Assembly: GCF_009729545.1 (NCBI RefSeq)
Contig: NZ_WFIY01000004.1
Coordinates: 780,001 to 844,000, forward strand
DNA from: Acidianus infernus
GTDB taxonomy: Archaea; Thermoproteota; Thermoprotei_A; Sulfolobales; Sulfolobaceae
Length of the DNA: 64,000 bases
Reading direction: 5' to 3'
Shown: piece after piece, positions 31,664 through 40,929 of the stretch
Numbering within the stretch: the first letter of the stretch is position 1
Layout of the letters: every line of letters begins with the position of its first letter
Translations under genes and position numbers: made by a program
Notes under the pieces: model-generated
The model's database searches: none
What the model saw: the letters and a program-made list of their open reading frames with translations, nothing else
What the model was told of the DNA's origin: nothing

Positions 31664-32074
31664 CTATTCTCCCATAACTTTTACATTAACAGTCCTAACT
31701 CTAGGCCCGTCAAATTCTAACAATATTATTCTCTGCCAAGTCCCTAAATCCAATTTTCCTCCTTTAACTGGTACTACTCTAGAGTTTCCTATTATGGAAG
31801 ATATTATATGTGCATGCCCATTATTATCAATTATATTATGGTTAAATTTTCCTTCTGGAGGAACAAGTTTCTTTGCCCACTCTAAGTAATCGGTCATTAG
31901 CCCTTTCTCAGCTTCGTTAACTATTACTGCACAAGTTGTATGTTTTACGAAAATGTATGCAATTCCGCTATCTATACTTTTTGCAGCGTCTTCAACATTA
32001 TCAGTGATATCTATGCTCTCGAATCTTTCATTTGTTTTTACTTTAAACTCTTTCTCAAAAATCTTCATATGCAT
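31664..32074 (-). CDS. YjbQ/UPF0047 family protein
   Basis: 136 residues with the family's metal-binding histidines in AYIFVKHTTCAVIVNEAEKG, NHNIIDNNGHAHIISSIIG and a closing LGTWQRIILLEFDGPR. Bacterial YjbQ has been linked to thiamine phosphate synthase activity; the true role in archaea is unsettled. ATG 32074 or ATG 32068. It is divergent from the PurM-like gene 29 bp away. Confidence 0.88.
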   Translation of the reverse strand: MHMKIFEKEFKVKTNERFESIDITDNVEDAAKSIDSGIAYIFVKHTTCAVIVNEAEKGLMTDYLEWAKKLVPPEGKFNHNIIDNNGHAHIISSIIGNSRVVPVKGGKLDLGTWQRIILLEFDGPRVRTVNVKVMGE

Positions 32075-32103
32075 TTTAAGTTAACTAGTGAATATAAGCA
32101 ATC

Positions 32104-33366
32104 ATGGTTGATCTAGAAGGAATAGCTAGAAGATTGCAGAAAGACGAAGCTAGAAAAGAGATAATAAAATGGCTAGAATTTTATAAGGGTAAAAGAGATA
32201 TTAACGAAAGGATAGCTGATAGTATAATAACCGAAGTGGAAAATTCTAAGAAAGCCTCAATTTATGAGCCAGTATTATCTGGAATAAAAGCAGGAGATGC
32301 AGGCTTAGGCTCTAGAGGCATTGGTGACCATATAATTCATCAGAAAATTTTGGAGATAGCAGGTAAGAAGGAATTTGAAGACGCTGGAATTGCAGATGAC
32401 ATAATAGCCTCAATAGACGGGATTCATTCTAGGTTATCGTATTTCCCATTTTTAGCCGGTTTTCATGCAACTAAGGCTACTTTAAGAGATATAATGGTGA
32501 AAGGTGCAGAACCTTTAGGGGTTATTGTAGATATACATTTGGCAGATGATGCAGACGTTTCATATCTTCTAGATTTTGAGGCAGGAGTTACAACTGTTAC
32601 AGATTTTTTAGGAGTCCCTATCTTAGCAGGTAGTACATTAAGAATTGGTGGAGATTTAGTTTTAGGAGAAAGGATAAGCGGAGGGGTAGGAGCAATAGGA
32701 AAGCTTAAGTCAAAGTTTTTTGCAAGGCATAACGTTAGAGAGGGAATGAAAATAGTAATGACTCAAGGAAACGGTGGCGGAACTATTTCTGCCACAGCTA
32801 TATACTATGGATTTCCAGAAGTGATTGAAGAAACATTAAGTTTAGATGAGCTAGTTACTTGCAAGATTATCTCAAATAATCCAAGTATAGCCGAATCCAT
32901 GACTGACGTAACTAACGGTGGATTAAGAATGGATGCCATAGAAATTTCAGAAGCCAATAAGTTGTCATTTATAATAGACTCTGAGAAATTCCTACATCTT
33001 ATAAATCCTAAGGTTTTAAAAATGCTTAATGAACTGCAAATAGATCCTTTCGGAATTTCTATAGATTCTATCTTAATATTCACTAATAATGAAGATAAGG
33101 TTTTAGAATTACTGAACAAGAATAAAATTAAAGCCGATGTAATTGGTTATGTTACTACCTATAAAGGCTATCCGATATTAACAGAAGATGGTAAAAGATT
33201 GGAAGCAAGATTTAGGGAAAGCCCTTATACTCCAGTTAAGAAAGTTATAGGCAATTATTCTCCTTATACTATAGACGATATTGAGAAACACTTATCTAAC
33301 GCAGTAAAGTTTTCGAAGATAAGAAAGGAAAACGTATTGAAAAATTTAAAAAGCCATTTTGCATAG
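32104..33366 (+). CDS. PurM/AIR synthase-related protein
   Basis: 420 residues of the PurM/SelD/ThiL/HypE ATP-binding superfamily. The N-terminal half has IGDHIIHQKI and DDIIASIDGIHSRLSYFP (metal and ATP binding), then KATLRDIMVKGAEPLGVIVD; the C-terminal half has MTDVTNGGLRMDAIEISE. Substrate is unknown; it is not the purine enzyme PurM itself as it carries an extra N-terminal segment. It overlaps the window of the uS13 leader and probably heads the ribosomal operon. Confidence 0.75.
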   Translation: MVDLEGIARRLQKDEARKEIIKWLEFYKGKRDINERIADSIITEVENSKKASIYEPVLSGIKAGDAGLGSRGIGDHIIHQKILEIAGKKEFEDAGIADDIIASIDGIHSRLSYFPFLAGFHATKATLRDIMVKGAEPLGVIVDIHLADDADVSYLLDFEAGVTTVTDFLGVPILAGSTLRIGGDLVLGERISGGVGAIGKLKSKFFARHNVREGMKIVMTQGNGGGTISATAIYYGFPEVIEETLSLDELVTCKIISNNPSIAESMTDVTNGGLRMDAIEISEANKLSFIIDSEKFLHLINPKVLKMLNELQIDPFGISIDSILIFTNNEDKVLELLNKNKIKADVIGYVTTYKGYPILTEDGKRLEARFRESPYTPVKKVIGNYSPYTIDDIEKHLSNAVKFSKIRKENVLKNLKSHFA

Positions 33367-33385
33367 AACATCCAGTCGATATTAT

Positions 33386-33892
33386 ATGTCAGAGTCATTT
33401 AAGTACATAGTTAGGCTCTTTGGGCAAGACGTAGACGGTACTATGAAAGTTCCTTATGCCTTGGCTATGGTAAAAGGAATCGGCTATAATACTGCAAGAG
33501 CTATAGTAAGGCAATTAGGAATAGACAAGGATAGAAGGCTTGGCGAGCTTTCAGACTCAGAGTTAAAGAAGATTGAAGAGGCATTATCAGATAAGACAAT
33601 AAAAGGATTACCTTCATGGATGCTTAATAGGAGGAAAGACTATGAATCTGGGTTGGACTTACATTTAGTTACTTCTGAGCTAATTTTCTATGCTAGAAAT
33701 GACATAGAAAGAGAAAAGAAGATCAAAAGCTGGAGAGGAGTTAGGCACGCATTGGGCCTTAAGGTTAGGGGACAAAGAACAAGGACTACTGGAAGAACTG
33801 GAACTACTGTAGGTGTAAAGAGAGCCAAAGCGGCACAGCCCGCAGGTGGCGGTCAAGCTCAATCTTCTCAATCTTCTCAAGCTAAGAAATGA
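33386..33892 (+). CDS. rps13: Ribosomal protein uS13
   Basis: 168 residues from ATG 33386; an upstream in-frame start inside the PurM-like gene (33359) gives residues not matching the family. Typical motifs are IVRLFGQDVDGTMKVPYALA, GIGYNTARAI (helix-hairpin-helix) and the C-terminal GQRTRTTGRTGTTVG. A Gln/Ser/Ala-rich tail follows. It opens the uS13-uS4-uS11-rpo3 set conserved in archaea. Confidence 0.96.
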   Translation: MSESFKYIVRLFGQDVDGTMKVPYALAMVKGIGYNTARAIVRQLGIDKDRRLGELSDSELKKIEEALSDKTIKGLPSWMLNRRKDYESGLDLHLVTSELIFYARNDIEREKKIKSWRGVRHALGLKVRGQRTRTTGRTGTTVGVKRAKAAQPAGGGQAQSSQSSQAKK

Positions 33893-33902
33893 GGTGAATT
33901 AA

Positions 33903-34466
33903 ATGGGAGATCCTAGAAAAAGTAGGAAAAAGTGGGAAGGACCCGGTTTACCTTGGATAAAAGAACTTTTACTTCATGAGCAAGAGTTATTAGGAAAATA
34001 TGGGCTTAGGAATAAAAAGGAAATATGGCTAGCAAGGACAATAGTAAGGAAATTTAGACATATGGCTAGAAGTTTACTAGCATTACCACCAGCGGAAAGA
34101 ATGGTCAGAGAAAAGCAATTAATATCAAAATTATATAAGATGGGTTTATTAACATCGCAGAACGCTACAATAGACGACATTTTAGGCTTAACGGAAGAAC
34201 AGTTATTAGAAAGAAGACTTCAAACAATAGTTTTCAAAAAAGGTTTAGCAAAGACAATATATCAAGCTAGACAATTAATAGTTCACGGTCACATAGCAAT
34301 AGGAGGCAAAAGAGTGACTTCACCAGGCTATATTGTACCTAAAGATGAGGAAGATTTAATAGATTATTACCCAACTTCCGTATTCAAAACAAGACCTCCA
34401 ACTGCTCAAGTTACCCAATCCTCTCAAGTAACTCAAGGTGGTGAACAGAATGTCCAGCAGGCGTGA
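33903..34466 (+). CDS. rps4: Ribosomal protein uS4
   Basis: 187 residues. It has the S4 RNA-binding fold (LLERRLQTIVFKKGLAKTIY, then ARQLIVHGHIAIGGKRV) and N-terminal MGDPRKSRKKWEGPGLPW as in archaeal S4. GGTGA lies 5 nt before ATG 33903. The tail is Gln/Thr-rich, and its last 17 nt overlap uS11. Confidence 0.96.
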   Translation: MGDPRKSRKKWEGPGLPWIKELLLHEQELLGKYGLRNKKEIWLARTIVRKFRHMARSLLALPPAERMVREKQLISKLYKMGLLTSQNATIDDILGLTEEQLLERRLQTIVFKKGLAKTIYQARQLIVHGHIAIGGKRVTSPGYIVPKDEEDLIDYYPTSVFKTRPPTAQVTQSSQVTQGGEQNVQQA

Positions 34467-34848
34467 AATTAGGTGGGGAATAGCCCACATATATGCTTCA
34501 CAGAATAATACAATTATTTCAATAACTGATATAACAGGAGCAGAAATGATAGCTAAAGCTTCAGGCGGAATGGTAGTTAAGGCTGATAGAGAAAAACCCT
34601 CACCTTATGCGGCAATGCTAGCAGCAAATAAGGCTGCAGGAGAAGCATTAGATAAAGGCATAATGGCAATCCATATTAAGGTAAGAGCTCCAGGAGGTTC
34701 TGGTCCTAAGACTCCAGGGCCCGGAGCACAGCCGGCAATAAGATCTTTGGCTAGGTCAGGATTCATAATAGGCAGAATAGAGGACGTTACGCCAATACCT
34801 CACGATAGTATTAGGAGACCTGGAGGAAGAAGAGGAAGGAGAGTATAA
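34450..34848 (+). CDS. rps11: Ribosomal protein uS11
   Basis: 132 residues from ATG 34450, with a GGTGGTGA ribosome site ending 5 nt upstream inside uS4; GTG 34438 or 34441 would be upstream alternatives. Conserved RWGIAHIYASQNNTIISITD and the C-terminal ITPIPHD-like segment EDVTPIPHDSIRRPGGRRGR identify it. Confidence 0.96.
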   Translation: MSSRREIRWGIAHIYASQNNTIISITDITGAEMIAKASGGMVVKADREKPSPYAAMLAANKAAGEALDKGIMAIHIKVRAPGGSGPKTPGPGAQPAIRSLARSGFIIGRIEDVTPIPHDSIRRPGGRRGRRV

Positions 34849-34849
34849 A

Positions 34850-35628
<779 letters not shown>

Positions 35629-35632
<4 letters not shown>

Positions 35633-35976
35633 CTGGAAGTACAAATATTATGATTAGAAAATTAATTAGGAGCCTAGAAAAGCAGAAAAAACCTTTATGG
35701 AAAACTGTAGCAGAGAAGCTCCAAACTCCAAGTAGGAAAAGATGGTATATAAACTTATATAAAATAGAAAAGTATACGAAGCCTGGGGATATTGTAATAG
35801 TCCCAGGTAAAGTTCTAGGTATAGGTAATTTAACTCATGAAGTCACAGTAGTAGCACTTGATTTTTCTAAGTCAGCTAAAGAAAAGATACTTAAAGCTGG
35901 AGGTAAAGTTATGAGTTTATATGATTTTGATAAGCTAGATTTAAAGGGTAAAAATGTGAGGTTGATGAAACAATGA
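35629..35976 (+). CDS. rpl18e: Ribosomal protein eL18
   Basis: 115 residues. The eL18 pattern KKPLWKTVAEKLQTPSRKRW, then DIVIVPGKVLGIGNLTHEVT, fits archaeal L18e. GGTGA is 4 nt before ATG 35629. It overlaps rpo3 and uL13 by 4 nt each (ATGA), indicating close coupling in the operon. Confidence 0.95.
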
Positions 35977-36428
35977 GTGAAGTTGTAATTGTTAATGCAG
36001 AAAATCAGATTCTGGGCAGAATGGCAACTAATGTGGTAAAACTGCTCAAAGAAGGTAAAAAAGTTGTAATTGTTAATGCAGAAAAAGCTGTAATAAGTGG
36101 TCCTAAAAGTAGAGTAGTTGCTGGTTATAAGTTATACTTCTCACTTAGAACTCTATTTAACCCAGAAAAGCAAGGAGTTAGAAGGCCTAGGAGTCCAATT
36201 AATATAGTAAAAAGGACAATAAGGGGTATGTTACCCAAGACTCCAAAAGGCAGGCAAATGTTAAAAAGCGTTAAGGTTTACATAGGCGTTCCACAGCAAT
36301 ATAATGGTAAGAACTTCATAAGCTTTCCTGACGCAGACGTAAAAAGACTTAAAGGTAAGTATATTACTGTAGGAGAATTAGCTAAAGAAATGGGGTGGAA
36401 AGTTTATGTCAGAGCAGCAGGCCAATAA
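35973..36428 (+). CDS. rpl13: Ribosomal protein uL13
   Basis: 151 residues with the archaeal L13 features VVIVNAENQILGRMATNVVK, VVIVNAEKAVISGPKSRV and RGMLPKTPKGRQMLKSVKVY. The repeated VVIVNAE is part of the family. ATGA overlap with eL18. It ends 23 nt inside uS9. Confidence 0.96.
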   Translation: MSEVVIVNAENQILGRMATNVVKLLKEGKKVVIVNAEKAVISGPKSRVVAGYKLYFSLRTLFNPEKQGVRRPRSPINIVKRTIRGMLPKTPKGRQMLKSVKVYIGVPQQYNGKNFISFPDADVKRLKGKYITVGELAKEMGWKVYVRAAGQ

Positions 36429-36825
36429 AATTATAATAACCTCAGCTAGAAGAAAGATGGCAAGGGCACAATGCCAACTTACTGAAGGAAAGGGTAGAGT
36501 ATTTGTGAATGGAGTGCCAATAGAACTTATACCCATCGAAATGATAAGATTAAAAATTATGGAACCTTTATTACTTGCGGGCGAGTCACTAGCCTCAAAA
36601 ATAGATGCTAAAATATACACATTCGGTGGAGGAATAATGGGCCAAGCAGATGCCGCAAGGATGGCGTTAGCTAGGGCATTAGTTAAGTTTAGCGGTAGCA
36701 AAGAATTAGAAGAATTATACAAACAGTATGATAGGACAATGTTAGCAGGAGACCCAAGAGAGACAGAGTCAGAAAAATGGATGAGGTATAGTGCTAGAAG
36801 ATGGAGGCAGAAGGCTTATAGGTGA
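36406..36825 (+). CDS. rps9: Ribosomal protein uS9
   Basis: 139 residues with KIIITSARRKMARAQCQLTE, GGGIMGQADAARMALARALV and the classic C-terminal SARRWRQKAYR, whose last basic residues reach the P-site tRNA. The gene starts inside uL13. Its TGA stop (36823-36825) forms the end of the rpo10 GGTGA site. Confidence 0.96.
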   Translation: MSEQQANKIIITSARRKMARAQCQLTEGKGRVFVNGVPIELIPIEMIRLKIMEPLLLAGESLASKIDAKIYTFGGGIMGQADAARMALARALVKFSGSKELEELYKQYDRTMLAGDPRETESEKWMRYSARRWRQKAYR

Positions 36826-36830
36826 CATTT

Positions 36831-37031
36831 ATGATAATTCCCGTCAGATGCTTTACTTGCGGATCTTTGATAGCAGACAAATGGGAACCCTTTATAACTA
36901 GAGTTAATGCTGGAGAAGATCCACAAAAAGTATTGGACGACCTAGGTGTTAGAAGATATTGTTGTAGGAGAATGTTATTAAGCCATGTAGATATTATAAA
37001 AGAGGTAGTTAATTATACTAGACCAATTTAA
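36831..37031 (+). CDS. rpo10: RNA polymerase subunit Rpo10 (N)
   Basis: 66 residues from ATG 36831 with GGTGA (36821-36825) 5 nt upstream; GTG 36822 is less likely. The zinc bundle is MIIPVRCFTCGSLIAD with the second Cys pair YCCRRML, the Rpb10 signature. It bridges Rpo3 and the large subunit. Confidence 0.96.
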   Translation: MIIPVRCFTCGSLIADKWEPFITRVNAGEDPQKVLDDLGVRRYCCRRMLLSHVDIIKEVVNYTRPI

Positions 37032-37041
37032 GGTGATTTAA

Positions 37042-37722
37042 ATGTCAGAAGAAGAAAATAAGGGAACCGAGTTATCTGAGGCAGAAAAAGCTGAATTACA
37101 AAAATCAGAGAAAGGAGCAGTAATAGAATTATTAGCTCCATTAGAGAACTATCTTTCTGCAGGCGTCCATATAGGTACACATACATGTACTAAGTATATG
37201 GAGAAATTCATTTATAGAGTAAGGCCTGAAGGCCTTTACGTACTTGATGTTAGAAAAATAGATGAAAGATTAAGAATTGCTGCAAAATTCCTTTCAAGAT
37301 TTACACCTAGTGGGATCCTAGCTGTTGCGTCAAGGCCTTACGCATTTACTCCAGTTCAAAAGTTTGCAGAAGTAGTAGGAGGTAGGGCAATAACCGGAAG
37401 ATTAGTTCCAGGCACTTTAACTAATGCATACCTTGACAGATTTATAGAGCCGGAAGTGTTACTTGTGTCTGATCCAAGAACTGATACTCAGGCAATAAAA
37501 GAGGCTGCAGATATGGGAATCCCTGTTGTAGCTTTTGCGGATACTGATGCTAAAATAGAGTATGTTGACCTGGTAATACCTGCAAATAATAAGGGAAGGA
37601 AATCTTTAGCTTTACTTTATTGGCTACTAGCTAGGCAAATACTTAGGGAGAGAAAGCAGATACCCATGGATGCCGATATACCAGTGAAGGTTGAGGAATT
37701 TGAGGTGAAGCTTGTTCAATGA
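37042..37722 (+). CDS. rps2: Ribosomal protein uS2
   Basis: 226 residues. GVHIGTHTCTKYMEKFIYRV and the central PGTLTNAYLDRF and SDPRTDTQAIKEAADMGIP motifs identify S2. An acidic N-terminal extension of about 25 residues is archaeal. GGTGA is 5 nt before the ATG, and the stop overlaps the memo start as ATGA. Confidence 0.96.
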   Translation: MSEEENKGTELSEAEKAELQKSEKGAVIELLAPLENYLSAGVHIGTHTCTKYMEKFIYRVRPEGLYVLDVRKIDERLRIAAKFLSRFTPSGILAVASRPYAFTPVQKFAEVVGGRAITGRLVPGTLTNAYLDRFIEPEVLLVSDPRTDTQAIKEAADMGIPVVAFADTDAKIEYVDLVIPANNKGRKSLALLYWLLARQILRERKQIPMDADIPVKVEEFEVKLVQ

Positions 37723-38573
37723 AAAGATTACCTGCAGTAGCCGGTGCATTTTATGAGGCAGATCCTCAGGAACTAAAAGATCGAATTGTTTGGTCATTTA
37801 CTCATCCTGTAGGTCCTGGCAAATTACCTACAGTTCCAAAAGAAAAAGGTAAGAGAGATAACTTATTTTTTATTGTTCCTCATGCTGGTTATATTTACAG
37901 CGGTCCTGTAGCAGCCCATTCTTACTATTATTTAGCTTCTGAAGGCAAGCCAGATCTTGTAATAATTCTAGGTCCTAATCATACAGGTTATGGATCTTAT
38001 GTTTCCTTATGGAATAAAGGTTGTTGGGAGACTCCGCTAGGAGATGTAAAGATAGATGAAGAGATGGCAATGGAGCTTGTGAAGTATAGTGAAGTTATTG
38101 ATATAGATGAGCAAGCTCATCTATATGAGCATTCTGTTGAAGTTCAAATACCTTTCTTACAGTTTTTCTTCGATTCTGATATAAAAATAATTCCAATAGT
38201 TATACTTTATCAAACTCCTGAAATAGCAGAATACATAGCTGAAGGAATATATAGATTAATGCAAAAACATCCTGAAAAAGATATAGTAGTCCTAGCTAGT
38301 AGTGACATGAATCATTATGATCCTTACGATATTACGTATAAAAAAGATGAGATGGCGATAGAGAAAATAGAACAACTAGATTATAAAGGGCTTTACGATG
38401 TTGTAGAGAATAAGGATGTAACACTTTGTGGTTACGCTCCAATAATGGTTGCGATGATATTAGCAAAGAAATTTAATAAGAAGCCATATATTTTGAAACA
38501 TGCTACTTCTGGAGATACATCGGGAGACAAGTCTTCAGTAGTGGGATATCTTGCAGCAAGATTTGGAAGTTAA
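37719..38573 (+). CDS. MEMO1 family protein
   Basis: 284 residues. MEMO proteins have an extradiol-dioxygenase-like fold with metal-binding histidines; here FIVPHAGYIYSGPVAAH, GPNHTGYG and SSDMNHYDPYD. In eukaryotes MEMO1 binds copper/iron; the archaeal role is unknown. In many archaea it sits, as here, between ribosomal/RNAP genes and mevalonate-pathway genes. The gene overlaps uS2 (4 nt) and the next gene (23 nt). Confidence 0.9.
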   Translation: MKRLPAVAGAFYEADPQELKDRIVWSFTHPVGPGKLPTVPKEKGKRDNLFFIVPHAGYIYSGPVAAHSYYYLASEGKPDLVIILGPNHTGYGSYVSLWNKGCWETPLGDVKIDEEMAMELVKYSEVIDIDEQAHLYEHSVEVQIPFLQFFFDSDIKIIPIVILYQTPEIAEYIAEGIYRLMQKHPEKDIVVLASSDMNHYDPYDITYKKDEMAIEKIEQLDYKGLYDVVENKDVTLCGYAPIMVAMILAKKFNKKPYILKHATSGDTSGDKSSVVGYLAARFGS

Positions 38574-39207
38574 AGTTCCATTTTGTTATTCTGGGCTCCC
38601 ATTGGAAGTTAATAATCCAGTTTTAATTAATTTTGCAATAGTTAAAGTGAGAGAGGTAAAAAGAAAACCAAAAATAGATAAATTCCTAGAATATTTTCGT
38701 GAAGCTACAGGCTTTTCTTGTAATATTGACTATGATATAGAGGGGAATTTGCCTTTTTCTTCTTATTACGTTTATGTAACGAGAAAGCTCGTTGACTTAT
38801 CAATAAACAAATGCAAAATTCCCATGAACGAAAATGACGTTAGGGAAACGCTAGAAATGATAGATGACGCAATGTTTGACTCTAGATTAATAAGGGCCTT
38901 AAGAAAGGCTCAAGAACTTAATTCACCTATACTTTATCGCGATGGAGAAGATCCAGTACCTCTTAGTGGAAAGGAAGTCAGAATAAACTTACTTACCAGC
39001 TTTCCACTACCTAAACCGAGGTTTTTAGAAAGTTCATTAATTCACTTGGCCGGCATTTTACCTGTAGAAATATCTAAAGATTCTAGCTTAATTCAATTTG
39101 AGAACGGCTTATGGAGTTCCCTTTATGGTTTGCCATATCCGATGAACAATAGTTGGAAATGGATATGGGACTTAAAATGGGCTTCACTTATAGAATTATT
39201 AAATTAG
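38551..39207 (+). CDS. Hypothetical protein in isoprenoid gene cluster (possibly GHMP-kinase-like)
   Basis: 218 residues. There is no clear family. It sits between memo and isopentenyl phosphate kinase, overlapping both. The order of segments resembles a GHMP kinase: an N-terminal VKVPFCYSGLPLEVNNPVLI, then NIDYDIEGNLPFSSYYVYVT where GHMP kinases have their Gly/Ser-rich ATP loop, and helices afterwards; but the glycine loop itself is absent and the protein is about 100 residues short. If related, it would be non-canonical or inactive. Confidence 0.5.
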   Translation: MQQDLEVKVPFCYSGLPLEVNNPVLINFAIVKVREVKRKPKIDKFLEYFREATGFSCNIDYDIEGNLPFSSYYVYVTRKLVDLSINKCKIPMNENDVRETLEMIDDAMFDSRLIRALRKAQELNSPILYRDGEDPVPLSGKEVRINLLTSFPLPKPRFLESSLIHLAGILPVEISKDSSLIQFENGLWSSLYGLPYPMNNSWKWIWDLKWASLIELLN

Positions 39208-39845
39208 GAGGAAGCTTAATAACAAATAAGAACATACCTTATTCTTATAACGAAGAAATAGTTAGGAGAATTGCACGTGAAATTAGACAGTTTTATCCAT
39301 TAATTGTCATACATGGAGGAGGGAGTTTCGGTCATTATGAAGCCTCTAAGGGCGATAAGATAAAAACTGTTATTGCAATGCAAGAATTAAACCTTAAAAT
39401 TATGAAAATCTTTTATAATGAAGGAATTAAAGCATTCCCTTTACCAGGCAGATTCTTTTCCATAGACACTGTTAAAAGATATTTACAGGAAGGACTAGTT
39501 CCAGTCATTTATGGCGATATCACTGAGTCTGGAAAAATAATTTCTGGAGACGATATAGCGATCTTGTTAGGTAAAAAGTTTAACTCTAGAGTATTTTTTG
39601 CCACAGATGTGGATGGGGTATTTATCAATGGAAGAGTTGCTAAGGAAGTCAATTCTCCTTTTATAGATGATCTATCTTCTTCAAGCTTTGATGTTACTGG
39701 TGGTATGAAAGCTAAAATCCAGAAAATTTTGGAAAATTGTGTAGAAGCCTTGATATTCAATGGTAAGATCGAAGGCAACATATATAAGGCATTAGAAGGA
39801 AAGAATATAGGAACTCTTGTAAGGTGTAAAAATGATAACAAATAG
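39177..39845 (+). CDS. ipk: Isopentenyl phosphate kinase
   Basis: Amino-acid kinase fold enzyme that phosphorylates isopentenyl phosphate to IPP in the archaeal mevalonate pathway. IIKLGGSLITNK begins the fold; VIHGGGSFGHYEASKG carries the catalytic His; ISGDDIAILLGKKF and FFATDVDGVFI follow, with VTGGMKAKIQ near the end. ATG 39177 is taken because the core starts 6 residues later; ATG 39153, 39159 or 39165 are possible. It overlaps the preceding gene by 31 nt and idi2 by 14 nt. Confidence 0.93.
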   Translation: MGFTYRIIKLGGSLITNKNIPYSYNEEIVRRIAREIRQFYPLIVIHGGGSFGHYEASKGDKIKTVIAMQELNLKIMKIFYNEGIKAFPLPGRFFSIDTVKRYLQEGLVPVIYGDITESGKIISGDDIAILLGKKFNSRVFFATDVDGVFINGRVAKEVNSPFIDDLSSSSFDVTGGMKAKIQKILENCVEALIFNGKIEGNIYKALEGKNIGTLVRCKNDNK

Positions 39846-40929
39846 AAAGTTGGAGCACGTTGAAATTTGTCTTTATGAGGACGTTGAAGGTTATATACCA
39901 ACATTACTTGATGATGTAATTTTAATACACCAAGCAATGCCTTGTCTTTCATTTAATGAAATAAATACTAGCGTTAAATTTCTCAACAAAGAAATCTCTG
40001 CACCACTAATGGTAACTGGAATGACTGGAGGAAATGAAGCCTTAGGAAAAATTAATGCAACAATAGCAGAGGTTATTGAAGAATTAAGATTAGCCATGGG
40101 AGTTGGAAGTCAGAGGATTGCAATAGAGCGAGCAGATGCTAGAGAGAGCTTTAAAATCGTGAGGAAAAAAGCCCCTACATCACCTATAATAGCTAACATC
40201 GGAGCTCCTCAGTTAGCTAAAGGTTACGGATTAAAAGAACTAAAGGAAGCAGTAAGTATGATAGAGGCAGATGCTATAGCTGTACATCTAAATCCTGCTC
40301 AAGAGTTATTTCAGCCAGAAGGGGAGCCAGAATATCCAGGGGATATTTTAATAAAACTTAAGGATATTTCAAAAGAATTGGGAGTACCAATAATAATAAA
40401 GGAAACAGGGACAGGCATTTCAATGGAAACTGCAATAAAATTTAAGGAAATTGGAATAAGATACTTTGACGTTTCTGGACAAGGAGGAACTAGTTGGATT
40501 GCCGTAGAAATGGTAAGAGATAAGAGAAAGAACAATTGGAAAAAAGAAAGTGCGGAGCTTTTTGCCGGATGGGGAATTCCTACAGCAGCCTCAATAATTG
40601 AAACAAGGTTTGCAGTTCCTGATGCGTTTATAATTGGTAGCGGTGGGATAAGAAATGGGCTTCAAATTGCTAAAGCTATAGCTTTAGGAGCAGATATTGC
40701 CGGAATGGCAAGTCCGGTTTTAAAGAAAGCCGTGGAAGGAAAGGAGTCCTTAGTTTCCTTCTTTAATAAGGTAATTTTTGAACTTAAAGCGGCTATGATG
40801 TTAACAGGAGCTAAAAACGTGGAAGAACTTAAGAGAGTTCCAGTAGTTATTTGGAAGGAATTAAGAGAATGGATGGAAAGTAGAGGGATAAGCTTATCTA
40901 CATATGAGAAATTAAGAAAAAGAGAATAA
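39832..40929 (+). CDS. fni: Isopentenyl-diphosphate isomerase type 2
   Basis: FMN-dependent TIM-barrel enzyme that interconverts IPP and DMAPP. The N-terminal RKLEHVEICL, PLMVTGMTGGNE, GVGSQRIAIE, FDVSGQGGTSW and SGGIRNGLQIAKAIALGAD segments are typical. 365 residues. It follows IPK and precedes the prenyltransferase, giving consecutive pathway steps. Confidence 0.95.
   Translation: MITNRKLEHVEICLYEDVEGYIPTLLDDVILIHQAMPCLSFNEINTSVKFLNKEISAPLMVTGMTGGNEALGKINATIAEVIEELRLAMGVGSQRIAIERADARESFKIVRKKAPTSPIIANIGAPQLAKGYGLKELKEAVSMIEADAIAVHLNPAQELFQPEGEPEYPGDILIKLKDISKELGVPIIIKETGTGISMETAIKFKEIGIRYFDVSGQGGTSWIAVEMVRDKRKNNWKKESAELFAGWGIPTAASIIETRFAVPDAFIIGSGGIRNGLQIAKAIALGADIAGMASPVLKKAVEGKESLVSFFNKVIFELKAAMMLTGAKNVEELKRVPVVIWKELREWMESRGISLSTYEKLRKRE

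Noticed and set aside
36378..36722. Open frame of 114 codons antisense to uS9
   Set aside because: It is fully covered by the conserved uS9 gene and encodes a biased hydrophobic peptide.
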